From Gilliamella apicola (lineage in GTDB: Bacteria > Pseudomonadota > Gammaproteobacteria > Enterobacterales > Orbaceae), in assembly GCF_000599985.1 (NCBI RefSeq), contig NZ_CP007445.1, positions 1,054,001 through 1,118,000 of the forward strand: DNA of 64,000 nt. The letters run 5' to 3'. The position numbers and the translations under genes were made by a program. This document shows positions 37,470 through 44,841 of this stretch, piece by piece. The notes below the pieces were generated by a model. The model ran no database searches. It saw only the letters and a program-made list of their open reading frames with translations, and had not been told where the DNA came from. Every line of letters starts with the position of its first letter. Position 1 is the stretch's first letter.

Positions 37470-38906
37470 TTAAATGCTATTTGATATTTTATCTTGTTCT
37501 TCAAACCACATTTCAATGAAATCATCTTCTTTTGAAGACCTTTGATAAAGGGTACCGACAATAATTGCCCCGATAATAAAAAGTCCTGCAATAAAAGAAA
37601 AAACGCCTATTTGCATCAAAAATTCAGAATCTGTTTCTTCAAGTGAAAATATCATTGTTAAACAAATACAAAACAAGAGTAATAGACTGCTTAAACAAGT
37701 TATAATTGGATAGTAACCTTTTAAGTTATCTTCTTTTGTTGGTGCATAAGCAGTTTCATCGGATAATTGCATGATATTAATTGAATCATTATTTTGTGTA
37801 GCAATGATTTGTCCTTTTTGCTCTTTGACTATACCTTCTGCTGCGAGTGATAATGCAAGCCATGCATGACTATAATCTAACTTCCCTAAATTTATCTCCA
37901 ATTGGTAAAATTTATTTGGTTCAAGTTTTATTCTGCTATTTGGGTCAAATAATGTAGCTTTAAAATTGTGCAAAGCAGGAGACGGTAAATATAGAGTCCA
38001 TGCTTGGTTGATCTTTTCTCTTTGTACTTGTTCTGCATCCAAAAAATACTCTAGATCTTTATTTAAATTATGTAAATTTGTATTGATAGAGCGGAATAAA
38101 TTTATTTTCAAAGGGGATTGATTTAATATTTCTTCATCATTTGAAAACAAAAGTGCACAACAATATTCAGTCACCTGTAATTGATTTTCAGTATCAAATA
38201 ATAGATTAATTAATAGTATATTTTGAATTGAGTTATCATCAATCCAATCATTAATCTTATCGATTGAAGGTATTATGTTGGAAAAGGTAATATTAGATTG
38301 ATGAATGTTTAATTCATTGAGATGACTATAACTCATTAATGCATTGTTTATAACTTCTTGTTCTTGATTAGTGTTTAAAAGAATTGTCATACTTGGAAGC
38401 ATGTTTAATTTGGATTTCATTGGTAATAAAATCTTATCAAACAAATAAAACAAAGCTGAACTGTCAGTTTCTCTTATAGCTGAAATGGGTATTACTTTAT
38501 CGGGATTTGTTGGAGAGTGTCCTTCAATTCTCATTATTTTTAAAGAAACATTATCAATACCAGTAATATAATGGTAATCAATCAAATTAATTGAATTTTG
38601 GCCCCAAATTTGCCAATTTATACGCATATTTTTTAAATAATAATTAAATATTAACGCATCAACTTTGTCATAAAAAAAGAAGCTGTATAAAAAGCCCATT
38701 ACAGACAAACCAAATAATATTGGCGTAATAATAAAAAAAATGATGATTAGATTAAATTGTGAAAATACGGCATCGTTATCATTATGAACAATAAAAATAA
38801 AAAAGACATAAGATAAAAAGCTAATCACAAAAATCAATAAATAAATCCATTTCGAAAAATTCTTTGGTATGGTTTTTTCTTTAATATTTGGTAATTGCCA
38901 TTTCAT
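37470..38906 (-). CDS. T6SS-associated membrane protein, possible effector adaptor
   Basis: 478 aa. Two N-terminal membrane helices (~20-42, ~50-75) and two near the C-terminus (~395-415, ~428-450) flank a large soluble part. The segment NWQIWGQNSINLIDYHYI, followed by LKIMRIEGHSPTNPDKVIPI, resembles an uncharacterised family I associate with PAAR genes. Its start overlaps the PAAR stop by one base (TAATG). P. aeruginosa Tle3 needs a membrane-anchored adaptor, Tla3; an equivalent role here is inference from place and layout only. Confidence 0.6.
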   Translation of the reverse strand: MKWQLPNIKEKTIPKNFSKWIYLLIFVISFLSYVFFIFIVHNDNDAVFSQFNLIIIFFIITPILFGLSVMGFLYSFFFYDKVDALIFNYYLKNMRINWQIWGQNSINLIDYHYITGIDNVSLKIMRIEGHSPTNPDKVIPISAIRETDSSALFYLFDKILLPMKSKLNMLPSMTILLNTNQEQEVINNALMSYSHLNELNIHQSNITFSNIIPSIDKINDWIDDNSIQNILLINLLFDTENQLQVTEYCCALLFSNDEEILNQSPLKINLFRSINTNLHNLNKDLEYFLDAEQVQREKINQAWTLYLPSPALHNFKATLFDPNSRIKLEPNKFYQLEINLGKLDYSHAWLALSLAAEGIVKEQKGQIIATQNNDSINIMQLSDETAYAPTKEDNLKGYYPIITCLSSLLLLFCICLTMIFSLEETDSEFLMQIGVFSFIAGLFIIGAIIVGTLYQRSSKEDDFIEMWFEEQDKISNSI

Positions 38907-39166
38907 TAGTCACACCCTACTTGTGTTAATGTTGATATTAATACACAGCCACATGCGGCATGACATCCTTCAATTGCAACTTGGCGTTCATGCATTACCC
39001 AAGTCGGATGCCCTTCAATAATGGGATTTATACCATGTCCTTTTTTCGGGCAAGATACACTATCTCCCACTAAAGCAACAGGTTTACCATCAAAATCAGC
39101 GCCAGAAGCACTAATAACATTTCCGCCGTGCGAATGTGGATCACCTAACCGTATTACACCTTTCAT
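38906..39166 (-). CDS. PAAR-domain T6SS spike-tip protein
   Basis: 86 aa, a minimal PAAR protein: IRLGDPHSHGGNVISASG, GHPTWVMHERQVAIEGCHAACGCVLIS. It folds into the cone that sharpens VgrG and may bear an effector. It lies downstream of VgrG2, the lipase and the immunity cassettes on the same strand, completing the spike set. Confidence 0.93.
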   Translation of the reverse strand: MKGVIRLGDPHSHGGNVISASGADFDGKPVALVGDSVSCPKKGHGINPIIEGHPTWVMHERQVAIEGCHAACGCVLISTLTQVGCD

Positions 39167-39192
39167 AAATAAATTCCTTACTTATAGTTTAT

Positions 39193-39506
39193 TTACTTTT
39201 TCTGCCCTAATTTCACAATGAATTTTGTCCCAACCTTGCTATGGTTCAAGTTTGGATTACGTGCGTCAATTATTCGCTCTATTCTTGTCATCACATCAAC
39301 AATGGTTAACCTGACACTTTTATCGGCTTGAGTGTCAATATTAGAATTATTTTTCTGCCCCAACTTCACATCGAATTTTGTCCCAACCTTGCTATGGTTC
39401 AAGTTTGGATTACGTGCGTCAATTATTCGCTCTATTCTTGTCATCACATCGACAATAGTTAACTTGACACTTTCATCGGCTTGTGTGTCAATATTAGAAT
39501 TATTTT
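39193..39506 (-). pseudogene. Two tandem 153-bp decayed 3' ends of immunity genes
   Basis: Units starting near 39201 and 39354 repeat about 84 bp of the 3' end of the 302-305-aa immunity genes plus ~69 bp of intercassette spacer. Against the intact gene (ITGARNIKLEPYQGWDKIR...) a one-base loss changes the frame to IIDARNPNLNHSKVGTKF, VKLGQK. An open frame through all units (39193-39555) is a by-product of the frameshift and overlaps the intact gene's end. It looks like a footprint of lost cassette copies. Confidence 0.75.
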
Positions 39507-40408
39507 TCTGCCCCAATTTCACAGCGAATTTTGTCCCAACCTTGATACGGCTCAAGTTTAATATTACGCGCGCCAGTTATGCGCTCTATATAAGCAGGTT
39601 TATAATAAATTTCCCAATATGAACCAAATTGTTGGACTTCTGTCCTGTTTTTACCTTTAAGATATAAATTAATATCTGCTTTGGTGTTGATACCATTTAA
39701 TGAATGAAAAGTCTGTTGAGGGTATTTAAACATTCGCAAAAAGACAGTATCGCCAAACAGTACATCATTTTTTAGAATAAAATAGCCTGTATTACCAGAA
39801 ACGGTAATAGTATTAATAAACCCTCTCATATATTCATCGACATCCCTAAATTGCAGGGTTAATGGGCTATCATCTACCCCAATAAAACGCTCGACTTGCT
39901 CACTTGGGTTAGCTGCAAAATCGGTTACATCGCCAACAAAAAAAGTCTTACCGCCATCAATTGAAAACGGTATTGCTGACATATCATCGGTTGGAATGCC
40001 AATATAGTCCTTGCCCGGGTTATAATAGTTAAATTTTGGTAATCTATCATGAGTAAAAAAGACTTTATTGATGCGCGTATGAATATTTTTGGCCTGATCG
40101 TGGTACCAAATTAATCCTTCACAGTTTTCACCTTGCAGCTCTAAATAACGATCTGCATCATAACGGTAAATAACCTGACGTTTTTCACTTAAATAGTAAA
40201 ACGAGGCTGTATCGTGGCGGTCATTAGTCCGAATCACATCAGGGTAAATAATTTCGTAACCTTCTCTTGGCTCAGGCATTGGAATATCGAGTCCCGTTGT
40301 TTCTTCATATCTTTGCGGTAAATTTGAACCAAAGTTAATGATAAAAACCCATAAACCACCAGGAATGACAATGCAACAGATTAACAGTTTAATCAGTCTC
40401 TTTTTCAT
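39500..40408 (-). CDS. Tli3-like T6SS immunity protein, cassette 1, gene B
   Basis: 302 aa. One N-terminal membrane helix (LIKLLICCIVIPGGLWVFII) and a large presumably periplasmic domain with QVIYRYDADRYLELQGENCEGLIWY and FSIDGGKTFFVGD (Asp-box-like). A periplasmic, membrane-anchored inhibitor fits a phospholipase that attacks membranes from the periplasm. It overlaps gene A of the same cassette by 20 bases. Cassettes 2 and 3 carry closely similar genes. The Tli3 name is by resemblance and position. Confidence 0.7.
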   Translation of the reverse strand: MKKRLIKLLICCIVIPGGLWVFIINFGSNLPQRYEETTGLDIPMPEPREGYEIIYPDVIRTNDRHDTASFYYLSEKRQVIYRYDADRYLELQGENCEGLIWYHDQAKNIHTRINKVFFTHDRLPKFNYYNPGKDYIGIPTDDMSAIPFSIDGGKTFFVGDVTDFAANPSEQVERFIGVDDSPLTLQFRDVDEYMRGFINTITVSGNTGYFILKNDVLFGDTVFLRMFKYPQQTFHSLNGINTKADINLYLKGKNRTEVQQFGSYWEIYYKPAYIERITGARNIKLEPYQGWDKIRCEIGAEK

Positions 40409-41192
40409 GCGTTACCTCCTCTGCGACGCCTAATAGATGGCGTAATTGAGTTTGTAATTTAATGAGCGGCGCATAACGGTTATAGACGGTAATTGGTATT
40501 TTTAAGCTAGGATCACACTGCCATCGCCGCCAACCAGTATAATTGGCTGGTATGGTAGGCATGGTTTGAGGTCGATCCGCCCAGCGAAGTCCCATATATT
40601 GTATGCTGTCTTCAAAAAATTTTTCACTAGTAGCTGAAATTATGGCTGGACGTGTACCGTAAGGTTTAGGTGAACGGTAAATGTCTCTATTTTTATCTTT
40701 TAAGAAAAATTGATTGTTCATAACCACAATGTTTTCTACCGTATTATAATTAGGATGATAACTTCCCATATTCTCAATCGTTTCAATATGAAAGGAACTG
40801 AAAGAACGCCCGCCGTCTTGGGAAAAATCTATGTCAGAATAGTCGGTACTTGGAATGAAAATATAATCTTCAGGCATATGGGCAAAAGGCTCGGTTAAAA
40901 CCTTTGCCAAGTGCCGAGCTAATTCGTAATAGATCTGCTTTTGATCATCAACATAGTACATTCGCCCTTGGCAACCATAGCCAGTAAGTTGAATAAACCG
41001 GTGCTCATCAAACCGAAACACAACTTGAGTAGGGGCTCTATATTTAACTTTATCTTCACCCGGTAAAGGGATGATTGCCAAAAAACAGACCAAAAAAACG
41101 CTGTAACTTAACCAACAAAAAAGATGCCAACGTTTAAAAAAACAAAATAGAAATAATGCTAAACTCAGTAGTAAATAATTTATAATCAACAA
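40389..41192 (-). CDS. Tli3-like T6SS immunity protein, cassette 1, gene A
   Basis: 267 aa. Two N-terminal hydrophobic segments (LLLSLALFLFCFF; CWLSYSVFLVCFLAII) then a soluble domain with VVFRFDEHRFIQLTGYGCQGRMYYVD and FSQDGGRSFSSF. It is distantly related to gene B (same R-(Y/F)-D-x-x-R and C-(E/Q)-G pattern), so the cassette is itself an old duplication. C-terminus overlaps the start of gene B. Confidence 0.7.
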   Translation of the reverse strand: MLIINYLLLSLALFLFCFFKRWHLFCWLSYSVFLVCFLAIIPLPGEDKVKYRAPTQVVFRFDEHRFIQLTGYGCQGRMYYVDDQKQIYYELARHLAKVLTEPFAHMPEDYIFIPSTDYSDIDFSQDGGRSFSSFHIETIENMGSYHPNYNTVENIVVMNNQFFLKDKNRDIYRSPKPYGTRPAIISATSEKFFEDSIQYMGLRWADRPQTMPTIPANYTGWRRWQCDPSLKIPITVYNRYAPLIKLQTQLRHLLGVAEEVTHEKETD

Positions 41193-41319
41193 CTAATATT
41201 CCTTCTATAGCAAATGACGCAATATTGTCATTTTGTTGCATTCCAATATGGTTTATCTTGCTAATACATCAACAATAGTTAACCTGACACTTTTATCGGC
41301 TTGTGTGTCAATATTAGAA

Positions 41320-42231
41320 TTATTTTTCTGCCCCAATTTCACAGCGAATTTTGTCCCAACCTTGATAGGGTTCAAGTTTAATATTACGCGCGCCAGTAAT
41401 GCGCTCTATATAAGCAGGTTTATAATAAATTTCCCAATATCGCCCAAATCTTTGAATCTCTTCTCTGTTTTTACCTTTATGATATAAATTAATATCTGCT
41501 TTGGTGTTTATACCATTTAATGAATGAAAAGTCTGTTGAGGGTATTTAAACATTTGCCAAAAGACAGTATCGCCAAACAGTACATCATTTTTTAGAATAA
41601 AATAGCCTGTATTGCCAGAAACGGTAATGGTATTAATAAAGCCTTCCATTGTCGATTTTTTAACATCGGTAAATTGTAGGGTTAATGGGTTATCATCAAC
41701 ACCTATAAAACGCTCGACTTGCTCACTTGGGTTAGCTGCAAAATCGGTTACATCGCCAACATAAAAAGTCTTACCGCCATCAATTGAAAACGGCACTGCA
41801 GACATATCATCGGTTGGAATGCCAATATAATCCTTGCCAGGGTTGTAATAGTTAAATTTTGGTAACCTATCGTAGGTAAAAAAGACTTTATTGATGCGCG
41901 TATGAATATTTTTGGCCTGATCGTGGTACCAAATTAATCCTTCACAGTTTTCACCTTGCAGCTCTAAATAACGATCTGCATCATAACGATAGATAACCTG
42001 ACGTTTTTCACTTAAATAGTAAAACGAGGCAGTATCGTGGCGGTCATTAGTCCGAATCACATCAGGGTAAATAATTTCGTAACCTTCTCTTGGCTCAGGC
42101 ATTGGAATATCGAGCCCCGTTGTTTCTTCATATCTTTGCGGTAAATTTGAACCAAAGTTAATGATAAATGCCCATAAACCACCAGGAATGACAATGCAAC
42201 AGATCAACAGTTTAATCAGTCTCTTTTTCAT
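41320..42231 (-). CDS. Tli3-like T6SS immunity protein, cassette 2, gene B
   Basis: 303 aa, nearly identical to the cassette 1 and 3 versions, with a cluster of changes around TDVKKSTMEGFINT and GKNREEIQRFGRYWE. Same membrane anchor and FSIDGGKTFYVGD. The cassette repeats with a period of about 1.82 kb (gene B stops at 39500, 41320, 43143). Confidence 0.7.
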   Translation of the reverse strand: MKKRLIKLLICCIVIPGGLWAFIINFGSNLPQRYEETTGLDIPMPEPREGYEIIYPDVIRTNDRHDTASFYYLSEKRQVIYRYDADRYLELQGENCEGLIWYHDQAKNIHTRINKVFFTYDRLPKFNYYNPGKDYIGIPTDDMSAVPFSIDGGKTFYVGDVTDFAANPSEQVERFIGVDDNPLTLQFTDVKKSTMEGFINTITVSGNTGYFILKNDVLFGDTVFWQMFKYPQQTFHSLNGINTKADINLYHKGKNREEIQRFGRYWEIYYKPAYIERITGARNIKLEPYQGWDKIRCEIGAEK

Positions 42232-43015
42232 GCGTTACCTCGTCTGTGACGCCTAATAGATGGCGTAATTGAGTTTGTAATTTAATAAGCGGCGCATAAC
42301 GGTTATAGACGGTAATTGGTATTTTTAAGCTAGGATCACACTGCCATCGCCGCCAACCAGTATAATTGGCTGGTATGGTAGGCATGGTTTGAGGTCGATC
42401 CGCCCAGCGAAGTCCCATATATTGTATGCTGTCTTCAAAAAATTTTTCACTAGTAGCTGAAATTATGGCAGGACGTGTACCGTAAGGTTTAGGTGAACGG
42501 TAAATGTCTCTATTTTTATCTTTTAAGAAAAATTGATTGTTCATAACCACAATGTTTTCTACTGTATTATAATTAGGATGATAACTTCCCATATTCTCAA
42601 TCGTTTCAATATGAAAGGTACTGAAAGAACGCCCGCCATCCAGAGAAAAGTCTATAGCAGAATAATCACTTAAAGGTACAAAGATATAATCTTCAGGCAT
42701 ATGGGCAAAGGGTTCGGTTAAAACTTCTGCCGAGTGCCGAGCTAATTCGTAATAGATCTGCTTTTGATCATCAACATAGTACATTCGCCCTTGGCAACCA
42801 TAGCCAGTAAGTTGAATAAATCGGTGATCATCAAACCGAAACACAACTTGAGTAGGGGCTCTATATTTAACTTTATCTTCACCCGGTAAAGGGATGATTG
42901 CCAAAAAACAGACCAAAAAAACGCTGTAACTTAACCAACAAAAAAGATGCCAACGTTTAAAAAAACAAAATAGAAATAATGCTAAACTCAGTAGTAAATA
43001 ACTTATAATCAACAA
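42212..43015 (-). CDS. Tli3-like T6SS immunity protein, cassette 2, gene A
   Basis: 267 aa, nearly identical to cassette 1 gene A; differences include IFVPLSDYSAIDFSLDGGRSFSTF. It is preceded by a 127-base spacer shared between cassettes, and overlaps its gene B by 20 bases. Confidence 0.7.
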   Translation of the reverse strand: MLIISYLLLSLALFLFCFFKRWHLFCWLSYSVFLVCFLAIIPLPGEDKVKYRAPTQVVFRFDDHRFIQLTGYGCQGRMYYVDDQKQIYYELARHSAEVLTEPFAHMPEDYIFVPLSDYSAIDFSLDGGRSFSTFHIETIENMGSYHPNYNTVENIVVMNNQFFLKDKNRDIYRSPKPYGTRPAIISATSEKFFEDSIQYMGLRWADRPQTMPTIPANYTGWRRWQCDPSLKIPITVYNRYAPLIKLQTQLRHLLGVTDEVTHEKETD

Positions 43016-43142
43016 CTAATATTCCTTCTATAGCAAATGACTTAATATTGTCATTTTGTTGCATTCCAATACGGTTTATCTTGCTAATATATCAACAATA
43101 GTTAACCTGACACTTTTATCGGCTTGTGTGTCAATATTAGAA

Positions 43143-44060
43143 TTATTTTTCTGCCCCAATTTCACAGCGAATTTTGTCCCAACCTTGATAGGGTTCAAGT
43201 TTAATATTACGCGCGCCAGTTATGCGCTCTATATAAGCGGGTTTATAATAAATTTCCCAATATGAACCAAATCGTTGGATTTCTGACATGTTTTTACCTT
43301 TAAGATATAAATTGATATTTGTTTGGGTGTCTATAACACCACTTAATGAATGAAAAGTTTGTTGAGGGTATTTAAACATTTGCAAAAAGACAGTATCGCC
43401 AAACAGTACATCATTTTTTAGAATAAAATAGCCTGTGTTACCAGAAATAGTAATTTTATTTTTAAAATAACCTAATCCTTTTTTAATGTCTGAATCTGAA
43501 AACTCAAGAGTAAGTGGGCTATCATCTACCCCAATAAAACGCTCTACTTGCTCACTGGGTTTAGCTGCAAAGCTGGTCACCTTGCCAACATAAAAAGTCT
43601 GACCGCCATCAATTGAAAACGGCACTGCAGACATATCATCGGTTGGAATGCCAATATAATCCTTGCCAGGGTTGTAATAGTTAAATTTTGGTAATCTATC
43701 ATGAGTAAAAAAGACTTTATTGATGCGCGTATGAATATTTTTGGCCTGATCGTGGTACCAAATTAATCCTTCACAGTTTTCACCCTGTAGCTCTAAATAA
43801 CGATCTGCATCATAACGGTAAATAACCTGACGTTTTTCACTTAAATAGTAAAACGAGGCAGTCTCGTGGCGGTCATTAGTTCGAATCATATCAGGGTAAA
43901 TAATTTCGTAACCTTCTCTTGGCTCAGGCATTGGAATATCGAGTCCCGTTGTTTCTTCATATCTTTGCGGTAAATTTGAACCAAAGTTAATGATAAATGC
44001 CCATAAACCACCAGGAATGACAATGCAACAGATTAACAATTTAATTAGTTTCTTTTTCAT
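43143..44060 (-). CDS. Tli3-like T6SS immunity protein, cassette 3, gene B
   Basis: 305 aa. The most different B copy: DSDIKKGLGYFKNKITISGNT and LSGVIDTQTNINLY replace the corresponding stretches of copies 1 and 2. N-terminal helix and C-terminus (YQGWDKIRCEIGAEK) are conserved. It is in the cassette closest to the lipase gene and so may be the ancestral partner. Confidence 0.7.
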   Translation of the reverse strand: MKKKLIKLLICCIVIPGGLWAFIINFGSNLPQRYEETTGLDIPMPEPREGYEIIYPDMIRTNDRHETASFYYLSEKRQVIYRYDADRYLELQGENCEGLIWYHDQAKNIHTRINKVFFTHDRLPKFNYYNPGKDYIGIPTDDMSAVPFSIDGGQTFYVGKVTSFAAKPSEQVERFIGVDDSPLTLEFSDSDIKKGLGYFKNKITISGNTGYFILKNDVLFGDTVFLQMFKYPQQTFHSLSGVIDTQTNINLYLKGKNMSEIQRFGSYWEIYYKPAYIERITGARNIKLEPYQGWDKIRCEIGAEK

Positions 44061-44841
44061 GCGTTACCTCCTCTGCGACGCCTAATAGATGGCGTAATTG
44101 AGTTTGTAATTTAATGAGCGGCGCATAACGGTTATAGACGGTAATTGGTATTTTTAAGCTAGGATCACACTGCCATCGCTGCCAACCAGTATAATTGGCA
44201 GGCATAATTGGCATAGTTTGAGGTTGATCCGTCCAACGGTATCCAGTAAATTGAATAAGACCTTCTAAATATTCCTCGTGAGCGGGTGATAATACCGCAA
44301 ATCCCGAACCGATAGGTTTGGGTGAACGGTAAATTCCTTTGTTTTTATCCTTAAAAAACAGTTGATTATTCACTACCACAATGTTTTCTACCGTATTATA
44401 ATCTGGGCGATAATTACCCGTAAGATCCATTGTTGGAAGATGTATAGAGGTAAAAGACCGCCCGCCATCCTGGGAAAAATCTATGTCAGAATAGTCAGTA
44501 CTTGGAATGAAAATATAATCTTCAGGCATATGGGCAAAAGGCTCGGTTAAAACCTTTGCCGAGTGCCGAGCTAATTCGTAATAGATCTGCTTTTGATCAT
44601 CAACATAGTACATTCGCCCTTGGCAACCATAGCCAGTAAGTTGAATAAACCGGTGCTCATCAAACCGAAACACAACTTGAGTAGGGGCTCTATATTTAAC
44701 TTTATCTTCACCCGGTAAAGGGATGATTGCCAAAAAACAGACCAAAAAAACGCTGTAACTTAACCAACAAAAAAGATGCCAACGTTTAAAAAAACAAAAT
44801 AGAAATAATGCTAAACTCAGTAGTAAATAACTAATCAACAT
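44041..44841 (-). CDS. Tli3-like T6SS immunity protein, cassette 3, gene A
   Basis: 266 aa. The N-terminal half is nearly identical to the other A copies; the middle differs (FTSIHLPTMDLTGNYRPDYN, YLEGLIQFTGYRWTDQPQ). Its start overlaps the lipase stop by 11 bases, which suggests translational coupling of toxin and antidote. Confidence 0.72.
   Translation of the reverse strand: MLISYLLLSLALFLFCFFKRWHLFCWLSYSVFLVCFLAIIPLPGEDKVKYRAPTQVVFRFDEHRFIQLTGYGCQGRMYYVDDQKQIYYELARHSAKVLTEPFAHMPEDYIFIPSTDYSDIDFSQDGGRSFTSIHLPTMDLTGNYRPDYNTVENIVVVNNQLFFKDKNKGIYRSPKPIGSGFAVLSPAHEEYLEGLIQFTGYRWTDQPQTMPIMPANYTGWQRWQCDPSLKIPITVYNRYAPLIKLQTQLRHLLGVAEEVTHEKETN

Noticed and set aside
39193..39555. 120-codon minus-strand ORF with repeated KVGTKF-VKLGQK units
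   Set aside because: Frameshifted 3' ends of immunity genes; it overlaps the true end of the intact gene at 39500 and has no ribosome site of note.
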